A stretch of DNA of 39,831 nt, taken from assembly GCA_029267995.1 (NCBI GenBank), contig JAJUHG010000002.1:1-39831 (forward strand). The letters run 5' to 3'. How positions within the stretch are numbered: the stretch's first letter is position 1; each line of letters opens with the position of its first letter. The DNA comes from Micrococcales bacterium (GTDB lineage: Bacteria; Actinomycetota; Actinomycetes; Actinomycetales; Cellulomonadaceae). Shown here in pieces: positions 1-8,632 of the stretch. Made by a program: the position numbers and the translations under genes. The notes under the pieces were generated by a model. It searched no databases. It was not told the DNA's origin and saw nothing but the letters and a program-made list of their open reading frames with translations.

Positions 1-1265
1 GTCGGTTCGTCGAGGATCACGACGCGCGGCCTGGTCGCGAGCCACTTGCCGAGTACGACCTTCTGCTGGTTGCCGCCCGAGAGCAGCTGGACCTCGCGGT
101 CGAGCCGGTCGGTCGAGAGCTCGAGGCGCGCCATGAGCGCGTCGGCCTCGCGGCGCACGTGCGCGGTGCGCCGGGGGAACACGCCGCGGATGACGAGCAG
201 GACGTTGTCGAGGATCGACTGCGCGAGCGAGAGCCCGGTCGCCTTGCGGTCCTCGGTGATGAGTGCGATCCCGAGCCGCGCCGCATGGCGCGGGCTCGTG
301 ACCCGGACGCGTCGGCCGCCCACCTCGACGCTCCCGCGCGTGAAGGGCCGGATGCCGAAGATCGCCTCGGCGAGCTCGGTGCGTCCCGAGCCCTGGAGGC
401 CCGCGACCGCAGTGATCTCCCCCGCGTGCAGGCTCAGGTCGATCCCGTCGACCCACGCGTTGCCCCCGCCCGTGACGCGCAGCAGCTCGGTCCCGCGCTC
501 GGTGCCCTCGAGGGGGCCCGGGAAGTAGGTCTCGATCGACCGGCCGACCATGCGTCGCACGAGCTCGTCGGGCCCGAGCTCGTCCGCGGGTCCGCTCGAG
601 ACGAGGCGACCGTCCTTGAGGACGGTGATCGTGTCGCACAGGTCGAACACCTCCTTGAGGCGGTGCGAGACGTACAGCACGCCCACGCCCCGCTCGGCGA
701 GCGATCGCACGATGCGGTAGAGCAGCTCGACCTCGTGCGCCGCGAGCGCCGCGGTGGGCTCGTCCATCGAGATGACCTTCGCGTCGTGGCTCAGCGCCTT
801 CGCGATCTCGACGACCTGCTGCTGCGCGACGCTCAACGAGCCGACGCGGTCGCGGGGGCGCACCGAGGTCACCCCGAGCTCGTCGAGGACGTGCTGGGTG
901 CGCCGGGCCATCTCGCGCACGTCGACGACGCCGCGGCGCCGCGGCTCACGCCCGAGGAAGACGTTCTGCGCGACGGTCCGGTCGGGCAGCAGGTTGAACT
1001 CCTGGAAGACGGTCGCGACGCCCGCGTGCATCGCGTCGATCGGGTGCGCGAAGGCGACCTGCTCGCCCGCGAGGTGGATCTCGCCGTCGTCGGGCTGGTA
1101 GACGCCCGCGAGGATCTTCATGAGCGTGCTCTTGCCCGCCCCGTTCTCCCCGACGAGGCCGTGCACCTCACCGGGTCGCACCTCGATCGAGACCTCGTCG
1201 AGCACGCGCACGCCGAAGAAGCTCTTCGTGAGCCCGCGTGCCGTGAGCACGGGAGCCGTCGTCAC
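1..1265 (-). CDS. Sugar ABC transporter ATP-binding protein (RbsA/MglA/XylG-type, two NBDs), truncated by the window edge
   Basis: Minus-strand translation from GTG at 1265 gives [58 protein letters not shown] (Walker A) and, near the left edge, [34 protein letters not shown] (second-NBD signature and Walker B). Start overlaps the upstream stop by 4 bp (GTGA). Confidence 0.95.
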   Translation of the reverse strand, partial: [421 protein letters not shown]

Positions 1266-2371
1266 GGTGCACCCCCGACCTCGACCCACGCGCCGTCCGC
1301 AGCGGCCGAGCGCACGACGGCGTCCGTGACGAGCGCCGCGCGCGCGCCGTCCTCGAAGGTCGGCAGGCCTTCCGGGCGGGCGCCGCCGATCGCGGCGTAG
1401 GTGTCGGCGACGAAGGCGTTGAACGCGTCCTGGTAGCCCATCGGGTGACCCGCGGGCACGACCGAGAGGCGCGTCGCCTCGGCCCCGAGCTGGACGGGGT
1501 CGCGCACGAGCTCGAGCGAACCGGTGCGCCGGCCGAGCCACAGCACCTCGGGGGACTCCTGGTCGAAGGCGACTGCGGCGCGCGTGCCCGAGATCTCGAA
1601 GGCGAGGCGGTTCTTGCGCCCCGCAGCGACCTGGGAGACGAAGAGCGAGACGACGACGTCGTCCTCGGTGACCGCGAGCACGCCCGCGAGGTCCTCGGTC
1701 GCGACGGGCTCGCCCGCGCGCTCGGGATGCACCGTGCGGGTGAGCGCGGCGAGGCGGGTGATGCGCGTGGCCGCGACGAACTCGACGAGGTCGACGAGGT
1801 GCGAACCGATGTCCGCGAAGGCGCGCGAGCTGCCTCCGAGCGCAGGGTCGACGCGCCAGTTGTCCGCCGCTGCGTCGAGGAGCCAGTCCTGGGTGTAGGA
1901 GCCCTGGAGCGACAGGATCGCCCCGAGCTCTCCCGAGGCGAGGCGGGCGCGCGCCTCGCGCACCATCGGGTGGTAGCGGTAGACGAAGGGCACGGTCGCG
2001 ACGACGTCGGCCGCCCGGGCCTCCTGGGCGAGCTCGAGCGCGTCGGCGGGAGTTGTCGCGAGGGGCTTCTCGCACACGACGTGCTTGCCCGCGCGCAGCG
2101 CGGCGAGCGCGAGCTCACGGTGCGTCGCGTTCGGGGTGCACACGTGGACGACGTCGACGCCGTCGTCGGCGACGAGCTCGTCCGGCGAGGTGAAGGGGCG
2201 GCCTGCGCCCAGCCGTGCGGCCGCCTCACGCGTGCTCGACGCGGACGAGGAGGTGACCGCGGCGAGCGTGCCGCGAGCGGCACGGACCGCCCTCGAGTGG
2301 ACCTCGGCCATGAACCCGCCCCCCAGCACGCCCGCGGCGAGGCTCGCGACATCCGTTGTCATGTGCGACAT
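1262..2371 (-). CDS. Gfo/Idh/MocA family oxidoreductase
   Basis: 369-aa ORF with N-terminal Rossmann region (LGGGFMAEVHSRAV), VVHVCTPNATHRELALAALRAGKHVVCEKPLA motif. Alternative start at 2362. Confidence 0.93.
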   Translation of the reverse strand: MSHMTTDVASLAAGVLGGGFMAEVHSRAVRAARGTLAAVTSSSASSTREAAARLGAGRPFTSPDELVADDGVDVVHVCTPNATHRELALAALRAGKHVVCEKPLATTPADALELAQEARAADVVATVPFVYRYHPMVREARARLASGELGAILSLQGSYTQDWLLDAAADNWRVDPALGGSSRAFADIGSHLVDLVEFVAATRITRLAALTRTVHPERAGEPVATEDLAGVLAVTEDDVVVSLFVSQVAAGRKNRLAFEISGTRAAVAFDQESPEVLWLGRRTGSLELVRDPVQLGAEATRLSVVPAGHPMGYQDAFNAFVADTYAAIGGARPEGLPTFEDGARAALVTDAVVRSAAADGAWVEVGGAP

Positions 2372-2466
2372 GTCACACGCTCACCCGGACTTCTGTCAAG
2401 GGCTTAGTCAAAAGATGTGCGTAACCGATACAGAACTGTGACTTGCCCCGTGATTAGTGGACTTGG

Positions 2467-2472
2467 TTAACT
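2467..2472 (+). promoter_or_regulatory. Candidate -10 element (TTAACT) of the ROK gene, 6 nt before the GTG start (possible leaderless mRNA)
   Basis: TTAACT-ggcccc-GTG; weak TTGCCC about 18 bp upstream as a -35. Confidence 0.35.
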
Positions 2473-2478
2473 GGCCCC

Positions 2479-3663
2479 GTGGCGAGCGCAAACACTGCCC
2501 CCTCCCCCGGTGCGGGAGAGCTCTTCCAGCTCTTCCGCGACGGGAGCGCGCGCACCAAGGCCGAGCTCATCGAGCTCACGGGCCTGTCCCGCACGACCGT
2601 CTCGGCGCGCGTCGACGCGCTCCTCGCGACGGGCCTCGTGACCCCCGCGGGCGAGGCCGCGTCCTCGGGCGGACGCCCGCCCGCGCGCGTCGCCTTCAAC
2701 CCCGACGCGCGCGTCCTCGTCGCAGTCGACCTCGGCGCGACGCACGGATCGACCGCAGTGTGCGACCTCGCGGGGCGGGTCCTCGCGGCACGGCGGACCG
2801 AGACACCGATCGCGGCCGGGCCGCTCGAGGTGCTCGGCTGGGCGACGCGCGCCGCGAAGGAGCTCCTCGAGGAGACCGGGCGCGACATGAGCGAGCTCGT
2901 CGGCGTCGGGATCGGTGTGCCCGGTCCCGTCGAGCACGCGACGGGCCGTCCGACCAACCCACCGATCATGCCCGGCTGGGACCGCTTCGACATCCCCGGC
3001 TACATCGCCGAGACCTTTCCCGTGCCCGTGCTCGTCGACAACGACGTCAACCTCCTCGCGCTCGGCGAGCGGCACTCCGCATGGCCACACGTCGACGACC
3101 TCGTCTTCATCAAGGTCTCGACGGGCATCGGCGCGGGGATCATCGCGGGCGGGGTACTCCAGCGCGGCGCACAGGGCTCGGCTGGCGACATCGGGCACGT
3201 CCAGGTACCCCGTTCGCGTGACCTGCCCCGCGACCCCGACGACGAGCGCGACCTCGAGGCGATCGCCTCGGGCCCTGCGATCGCGCAATGGCTCACGGAG
3301 CAGGGGGTGCCCGCGGAGGGGCTCGAGGACGTCGTCGCTCTCGTGCGCTCGGGCCACCCCCTCGCGATCGAGGCGACCCGGCAGGCCGGGCGGTACGTCG
3401 GTGAGGTCCTCGCGACGCTCGTCAACCTGCTCAACCCGACCGTGATCGTGATCGGCGGGAGCGTCGCCCGGGCGGGCGAGCACCTGCTCGCGGGCGTGCG
3501 CGAGGTCGTCTACCGCCGGTCGATCCCGCTCGCGACCCAGCACCTCGCGATCCTCCAGTCGCAGGTCGGCACGCAGGCCGGCGTGCTCGGCGCGGCGATC
3601 ATGGTCACGCAGCAGGCGCTCTCGGTCGAGTCCGTCAACCGGCTCGTCGCCGAGCAGCGCTGA
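2479..3663 (+). CDS. ROK family transcriptional regulator
   Basis: 394 aa; N-terminal winged HTH (GSARTKAELIELTGLSRTTVSARVDALLATGLV) followed by ROK fold (VAVDLGATHGSTAVCDL, VGVGIGVPGPVEH, VDNDVNLLALGE). Confidence 0.93.
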   Translation: MASANTAPSPGAGELFQLFRDGSARTKAELIELTGLSRTTVSARVDALLATGLVTPAGEAASSGGRPPARVAFNPDARVLVAVDLGATHGSTAVCDLAGRVLAARRTETPIAAGPLEVLGWATRAAKELLEETGRDMSELVGVGIGVPGPVEHATGRPTNPPIMPGWDRFDIPGYIAETFPVPVLVDNDVNLLALGERHSAWPHVDDLVFIKVSTGIGAGIIAGGVLQRGAQGSAGDIGHVQVPRSRDLPRDPDDERDLEAIASGPAIAQWLTEQGVPAEGLEDVVALVRSGHPLAIEATRQAGRYVGEVLATLVNLLNPTVIVIGGSVARAGEHLLAGVREVVYRRSIPLATQHLAILQSQVGTQAGVLGAAIMVTQQALSVESVNRLVAEQR

Positions 3664-3681
3664 GCAGCGCCCCGGGCAGCG

Positions 3682-4338
3682 CTAGACCAGCTGGACGGTC
3701 GTGACGCACGTCGGGGCGTCGTCGTCGGTCGTGAACTCGTACGTCGCCGAGCGGCCCTCGTGGCCCAGCTCGATCGCGCCCCGCGCCCCGCGCGGCAGCC
3801 AGAACCCCACGAAGCCGTTGTCGGCCGTGCGGACCTCACCCTCGAGCAGGACCTCGCCCGCCGTCGTCGTGATGCGCACCTCGAGCGTCTCCCCCGCGAG
3901 CTCGCCCTGGCACGTCGTGAGCGAGTGGTAGAAGCACTCGTGCGTCGCGGAGCGGAACGGGGCGAGCGAGACGTAGAAGAGGTCCTCGGGCAGCGGGACA
4001 GCGACCTCCCGCTCGGTGTCCGAGACGACGAGCTCGCGCGGGCGCACCGAGGCCATGACGTCGACCCGGCGCTCGGCGAGCGGGACCGCCTCGAGGTGGT
4101 CGACGATCTGCCGACCCGTGAGCCCGTCGACACCGAGCGCGTCGAGCAGCGGGTCGCTCACGACGTCGCCGAGATCCGCGCCCGGCGCAGTCCGCCCGGC
4201 GCCCGCCGACGGCGCGAGGTCCTCCTCGGGCGTCGCGCTCGCCGACGACGGCGCGCCCAGGGTCACCTCGGGAGCACCCGTGCACGCGGCGAGGGCCAGG
4301 GCCACGGACAAGGTCAGCACTGCACGCACGATCTTCAC
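3682..4338 (-). CDS. cueP: CueP family copper-binding periplasmic/surface lipoprotein
   Basis: 218 aa from GTG 4338: MKIVRAVLTLSVALALAACTG lipobox; CueP-type motifs FYVSLAPFRSATHECFYHSLTTCQGEL, NGFVGFWLPRG, PTCVTTVQL. The track ORF to 5448 is read-through. Confidence 0.82.
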   Translation of the reverse strand: MKIVRAVLTLSVALALAACTGAPEVTLGAPSSASATPEEDLAPSAGAGRTAPGADLGDVVSDPLLDALGVDGLTGRQIVDHLEAVPLAERRVDVMASVRPRELVVSDTEREVAVPLPEDLFYVSLAPFRSATHECFYHSLTTCQGELAGETLEVRITTTAGEVLLEGEVRTADNGFVGFWLPRGARGAIELGHEGRSATYEFTTDDDAPTCVTTVQLV

Positions 4339-4474
4339 GCGGTGCAGTCGAGCACGCCCCGCGACCCGCTGCGGGGACCAAGGGCCCGAGCGCCGCGCGA
4401 CGGTGCAGGTCGGCGGCGGGCCAGGACCGTCCTGCCGACGGCGTCGCGCGCGAACCGGCAGGCAAGTCCGGGCG

Positions 4475-4592
4475 AGGCGCGCGCAGGCGGCGCTCAGTCG
4501 CCCACGGCGCGCGCAGGTGGTGCGCACGGCGCGCAGGCGGCACTCAAGGGCGCACGGTGCGCCGACCGCGCTCAGTCGCGCACGGCGCGCGC
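4475..4592. repeat. Imperfect direct repeats (CGCTCAGTCGCNCACGGCGCGCGC and relatives) spanning the cueP-mnmA gap and the 3' end of mnmA
   Basis: 24-bp copies at 4491-4514 and 4569-4592 differ at one base; related GCGCGCAGGCGG units at 4479-4490, 4510-4520 and 4529-4540. Confidence 0.7.
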
Positions 4593-5663
4593 TACGGTCG
4601 CCTGCCCGAGGACCTGCGAGCCGCGGTACACGACGATCGACTGCCCCGCCGCGACCCCGGCCAGCTCGCCGCGCACTCGCACGCGCAGCCGCTCGGCGTC
4701 GCCATGCTCGACGCGAGCCGCGACCGGCGTGCCGTGCGCGCGGACCTGGACCTCGACGTCGTCGTCGGGCGCGGGGACCTGCGTGAACCACACGCACTCG
4801 TGCCCCTCGACGACGTCGACCGCGAGCTCGGTGCGCGAGCCGACCACGACCGTGTTGCGCACGGGCTCGATCGACAGCACGTACCGCGGCTGCCCGTCCG
4901 GTGCGGGACGGCCGATCGCGAGCCCGCGGCGCTGACCCACGGTGTACGCGTACGCGCCGTCGTGCTCGCCGAGCACCTCGCCCGAGGTGTCGACGATCGG
5001 TCCGGGCTGCGAGCCGAGCCGCTCGCGCAGGAAACCCTTCATGTCGCCGTCGGCGACGAAGCAGATGTCGTAGGAGTCCGGCTTGCTGCTCACCGAGAGC
5101 CCGCGCGCGGCGGCCTCGGCGCGCACCTCGTCCTTCGAGGCGACGTCCCCGAGCGGGAACATCGAGCGCGCGAGACGCTCGGGACCCATGACCGCGAGCA
5201 CGTAGGACTGGTCCTTCGCGGCATCGACCGCGCGGTGCAGCTCGCGCGAGCCGTCCTCGTGGGTCACGATGCGCGCGTAGTGGCCCGTGCACACCGCGTC
5301 GAAGCCGAGCGCGAGGGCCTTGTCGAGCAGGGTCGCGAACTTGATGTGCTCGTTGCAGCGCACGCACGGGTTCGGGGTGCGGCCCGCGGCGTACTCGGAC
5401 AGGAAGTCCGCGACGACCGTCTGCTCGAACTTCTCCGACAGGTCCCACACGTAGTACGGGATGCCGAGCACGTCGGCCGCGCGACGTGCGTCGCCCGCGT
5501 CCTCGATCGAGCAGCAGCCGCGCGAGCCCGTGCGGAACTGGTCGCGGTTGCGCGAGAGCGCCATGTGCACGCCGACGACGTCGTGCCCCGCCTCGACCGC
5601 GCGCGCGGCGGCCACGGCGGAGTCGACCCCACCGGAGAGAGCTGCCAGGACGCGCATGGCCAC
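4572..5663 (-). CDS. mnmA: tRNA-specific 2-thiouridylase MnmA
   Basis: 363 aa; [32 protein letters not shown] (PP-loop), [48 protein letters not shown]. Confidence 0.97.
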   Translation of the reverse strand: MAMRVLAALSGGVDSAVAAARAVEAGHDVVGVHMALSRNRDQFRTGSRGCCSIEDAGDARRAADVLGIPYYVWDLSEKFEQTVVADFLSEYAAGRTPNPCVRCNEHIKFATLLDKALALGFDAVCTGHYARIVTHEDGSRELHRAVDAAKDQSYVLAVMGPERLARSMFPLGDVASKDEVRAEAAARGLSVSSKPDSYDICFVADGDMKGFLRERLGSQPGPIVDTSGEVLGEHDGAYAYTVGQRRGLAIGRPAPDGQPRYVLSIEPVRNTVVVGSRTELAVDVVEGHECVWFTQVPAPDDDVEVQVRAHGTPVAARVEHGDAERLRVRVRGELAGVAAGQSIVVYRGSQVLGQATVARAVRD

Positions 5664-5673
5664 CAGGTTACGT

Positions 5674-5697
5674 CCCGCGCACGGCCCACCGTGCGGG
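5674..5697 (-). terminator. Short hairpin downstream of the GH5 gene and immediately upstream of mnmA
   Basis: CGCACGG-CCCA-CCGTGCG (7-bp perfect stem, extended past a bulged G); no T-tract. Confidence 0.35.
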
Positions 5698-5704
5698 CCA
5701 GGGG

Positions 5705-7234
5705 TCAGTCGGGCGCGCTCACCTGGAGCACGAACGTCGTCGGCGGGCTGACCCGGCCCTCGGTGTCCGTGACCGTGTAGGCGAGCTCGACGCGTCCCGT
5801 GAAGCCCTCGGCCGCGACGACCGTGACGACCCCGTCCGCGACGCTCAGCTCACCCGCGGGGATCGCGAGCGAGGTCTGCACGCCGTCCGCCTGCGGGTCG
5901 AGGTCGACGCTGCCCGGGTCGATCTCGCCGTAGACCGAGACGTCGTTCGCGAGCAGGTCGAAGGTCGAGGTCTCGCCCGAACGAGCCATGACGAGGTCGA
6001 CCTCGGCGACGGGTGGGAAGTCGCGCTCGCCCGTGCGCATCCCGCGCGAACGCTGCGAGGTCTGGGTGCACACCGCGGACGGGCAGTAGACGGTGAAGCC
6101 GTCGGAGTCCGGAGGGGTCGAGAACTCGTTGCGCGGCTGCATCCACCACAGCAGCGCGAGGTCGCCGCCCGCCTCCTCGAACGCGCCGACCCACTCGTCG
6201 AACACGACGTTGCGCGGGGCCGCCCCGCGCCAGCCGTACTCGCCGATGAAGATCGGCTTGCCGACCTGCTCGGCGATCGCGACGTGGTCGAGGATCCACT
6301 CACGCGACCACTCGACGTCGGTGTCCCAGTGGTCGGGATAGACGTGCAGGCCCACGATGTCGATGTCGTCGAGCTGGGCGAACGCGAGCGAGTCCTGACC
6401 GGTCGAGCACGTGTACGCCCAGTGCCCCGTGTCCTGCGAGCACATGAAGCCCTCGTCGCCGAGCCCCAGGACGTGCTTGGAGTCGATCGACTTGAAGTGC
6501 GCGGCCATCTCGGCGACCCACGCGACGATCGTCTCGCTCGAGCAGTCCTTCGACGGCAGCTGCGGGACGCCTTCGCAGCGCGGCTCGTTCGCGAGCTCCC
6601 AGATCGCGATCGTCGGCTCGTCCTTGTACTTCACGCCCGTGTAGGTGTTGGTGCGGTTGAGCAGGGCGGTCATCCAGTCCTTGAACCACTGCCGGATCTG
6701 CGGGTCGGTGTAGAACGCCCCGTGGTCGTCGAGGCCGGCCCACCGCACGTACTGGCCCATCCCGCCGAACGGTCCCCAGTTGTTGACGAAGGGCAGCACG
6801 AGCCGGATGCCGCGCTCCTTGGCCGAGGCGATCGCGTAGTCGAGCTTGACCAGGCCGTTCTCGCCCTCGTTCAGCGCGGGCTTCTCCCCGTCCCAGTACT
6901 GGAAGTAGGTAGTGGTGTTCTGCGGGTCGAGGCTCGTGGTCGGGTCGGCCGGGTCGCCGATGTCGTTGAAGGCCCACATGCGCATCACGGCGAGGTCGTT
7001 GTCCGCCGCGGCCTGGAAGATCGCGTCGGTCACGAGGGGGTCGGCGAACGCGGGCCAATAGCTGTTCGCACCCGCCGCACGGAAGCGCTCTCCCCCGAGG
7101 CGCAGCTCGGTCCCGTGCACCGTGACGAACTCGTCCCCGGGACCGGCGTCGCGGTTCGCCCACCACAGGGCTACGCCCGCGCCAAGGACGACGACGGTGA
7201 GGGCGGCAAGGAGTCTGGCGGGCGTGCGCGACAT
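5705..7234 (-). CDS. Glycoside hydrolase family 5 (mannanase-like), membrane-anchored/secreted, with C-terminal Ig-like domain
   Basis: 509 aa; N-terminal TM/signal [58 protein letters not shown]-terminal [19 protein letters not shown].. [24 protein letters not shown] Ig-like repeat. Confidence 0.88.
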   Translation of the reverse strand: MSRTPARLLAALTVVVLGAGVALWWANRDAGPGDEFVTVHGTELRLGGERFRAAGANSYWPAFADPLVTDAIFQAAADNDLAVMRMWAFNDIGDPADPTTSLDPQNTTTYFQYWDGEKPALNEGENGLVKLDYAIASAKERGIRLVLPFVNNWGPFGGMGQYVRWAGLDDHGAFYTDPQIRQWFKDWMTALLNRTNTYTGVKYKDEPTIAIWELANEPRCEGVPQLPSKDCSSETIVAWVAEMAAHFKSIDSKHVLGLGDEGFMCSQDTGHWAYTCSTGQDSLAFAQLDDIDIVGLHVYPDHWDTDVEWSREWILDHVAIAEQVGKPIFIGEYGWRGAAPRNVVFDEWVGAFEEAGGDLALLWWMQPRNEFSTPPDSDGFTVYCPSAVCTQTSQRSRGMRTGERDFPPVAEVDLVMARSGETSTFDLLANDVSVYGEIDPGSVDLDPQADGVQTSLAIPAGELSVADGVVTVVAAEGFTGRVELAYTVTDTEGRVSPPTTFVLQVSAPD

Positions 7235-7270
7235 CGTTGTGGCTCCCGACGAAGGTGCGATTCGGGCCAG

Positions 7271-7296
7271 ACTCTAGCGTGAACGCGCTCTCACGC
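7271..7296 (-). promoter_or_regulatory. Candidate promoter -10 (TAGAGT) abutting a CebR/LacI-like palindrome upstream of the GH5 gene
   Basis: GCGTGAACGCGCTCTCACGC at 7277-7296 (imperfect palindrome, 8/10 per half); core TGAGAGCGCGTTCA (minus) matches 10/14 of CebR box TGGGAGCGCTCCCA; TAGAGT (minus) at 7271-7276. Confidence 0.5.
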
Positions 7297-8514
7297 GGAC
7301 GCGAGTCCCGCCGCCCGGGCCCGCTCGACCGCCTCGGGCAAGGCCTCCGCGAGCATCGCGACGTCCTCGGGCGTGCTCGTGCGTCCGAGCGAGAAGCGCA
7401 GCGCACCGCGCGCCTCGGCCTCGGGCACGCCCATCGCGAGCAGGACGTGCGAGGGCTGGGGCACGCCCGCCTGGCACGCCGAGCCGGTCGAGCACGCGAC
7501 ACCGGCCGCGTCGAGCAGGTACAGCAGCGAGTCGCCCTCACAGCCCGGGAAGGTGAACAAGGCGTTCGCAGGGAGCCGGTCGAGGGCCTCGACGCCGACG
7601 ACGGCGTCCTGGGCACCTGCCGCGCCCTGCCCCACCTCGGGCCCGCGCAGCACCGCGTCGGGGACGACCTCGCGCACCGCGACCACGAGCGAGTCGCGCA
7701 GCGCACCGACACGTGCCGCGAACTGGGGCTGCTCGGCCGCCGCGAGCTCCGCAGCGACCGCGAAGGACCGCGCGACGGGCACGTCGAGCGTCCCCGAGCG
7801 CACCCCGCGCTCCTGCCCGCCCCCGTGCAGCACGGGCGTGAGCTCGAGCTCGCGGCGCGCAAGGAGCGCCCCGACACCGTGCGGCCCGCCGATCTTGTGC
7901 CCCGAGACCGTCATCGCGTCGAGGCCGCTCGCGGCGAAGTCGAGCGGGACCTGGCCGAGCGCCTGGACCGCGTCGGCGTGCACGGGCACGCCGTAGCGGT
8001 GCGCGGCCGCGACGACCTCCTCGACCGGCTCGAGCGTGCCGACCTCGTTGTTCGCCCACATGACCGACACGAGCGCGACCTCGTGGGCGTGCGCCTCGAG
8101 CTCGGCGTGCAGCGCCGCGACGTCGAGACGCCCGTGAGCGTCGACGTCGAGCAGCACGACCTGCGCACCCGCGTGCTCCGCGAGCCAGAACGCGGGGTCG
8201 AGCACGGCGTGGTGCTCGACCGCCGAGACGAGGATCCGCCGGCGCGCGAGGTCGTGGGCACGCCGCGCCCAGAACAGACCCTTGATCGCGAGGTTGTCGG
8301 CCTCGGTGCCGCCCGCGGTCCACACGACCTCGCTCGGCCGCGCACCGAGCGCCGCCGCGAGCTGCTCGCGCGCCTCCTCGAGCGCGCGCCGCGCGGCCCT
8401 GCCCGGTCCGTGCAAGGAGGAGGCGTTGCCGGTCTCGCCGAGCGCCGCGACGAGCGCCTCGATCGCCTCGGCCCGCATCGGCGTCGTCGCCGCGTGGTCG
8501 AGGTAGGTCGTCAT
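7291..8514 (-). CDS. Cysteine desulfurase (NifS/IscS-like)
   Basis: 407 aa from ATG 8514: MTTYLDHAATTPMRAEAIEAL; SGHKIGGPHGVGALL (PLP Lys), GVACSTGSACQAGVPQPSHVLLAMG. Track ORF to 8793 has an over-extended start. Confidence 0.96.
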   Translation of the reverse strand: MTTYLDHAATTPMRAEAIEALVAALGETGNASSLHGPGRAARRALEEAREQLAAALGARPSEVVWTAGGTEADNLAIKGLFWARRAHDLARRRILVSAVEHHAVLDPAFWLAEHAGAQVVLLDVDAHGRLDVAALHAELEAHAHEVALVSVMWANNEVGTLEPVEEVVAAAHRYGVPVHADAVQALGQVPLDFAASGLDAMTVSGHKIGGPHGVGALLARRELELTPVLHGGGQERGVRSGTLDVPVARSFAVAAELAAAEQPQFAARVGALRDSLVVAVREVVPDAVLRGPEVGQGAAGAQDAVVGVEALDRLPANALFTFPGCEGDSLLYLLDAAGVACSTGSACQAGVPQPSHVLLAMGVPEAEARGALRFSLGRTSTPEDVAMLAEALPEAVERARAAGLASA

Positions 8515-8632
8515 GGTCGACCAGTCTAGGAGCGTGAGGCTCGCCACCGTGCCCGGTGCAGAGTGGGACGAAACAGGGGAGATCTGGTGAGATCGCCCGG
8601 TCACGTGCAGCCCTTCCTGGCACGATGGTCCC

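Noticed and set aside
159-1400. 413-aa plus-strand ORF and other long ORFs antisense to the ABC ATPase and Gfo genes
   Set aside because: Low-complexity R/D/V/E-rich translation typical of GC-rich antisense frames; the opposite strand encodes clear conserved families.
3654-3688. GCAGCGC triplet repeat between the ROK and cueP genes as a terminator
   Set aside because: Direct rather than inverted repeats; no convincing stem.
4339-5448. Upstream part of the 588-aa minus ORF (3682..5448)
   Set aside because: Lies in an alternate frame of mnmA and the repeat spacer; the lipoprotein signal starts at GTG 4338.
8514-8523. TGGTCGACCA palindrome at the cysteine desulfurase start codon as a DasR-like site
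   Set aside because: Too short and too different from the DasR consensus; common by chance at this GC content.
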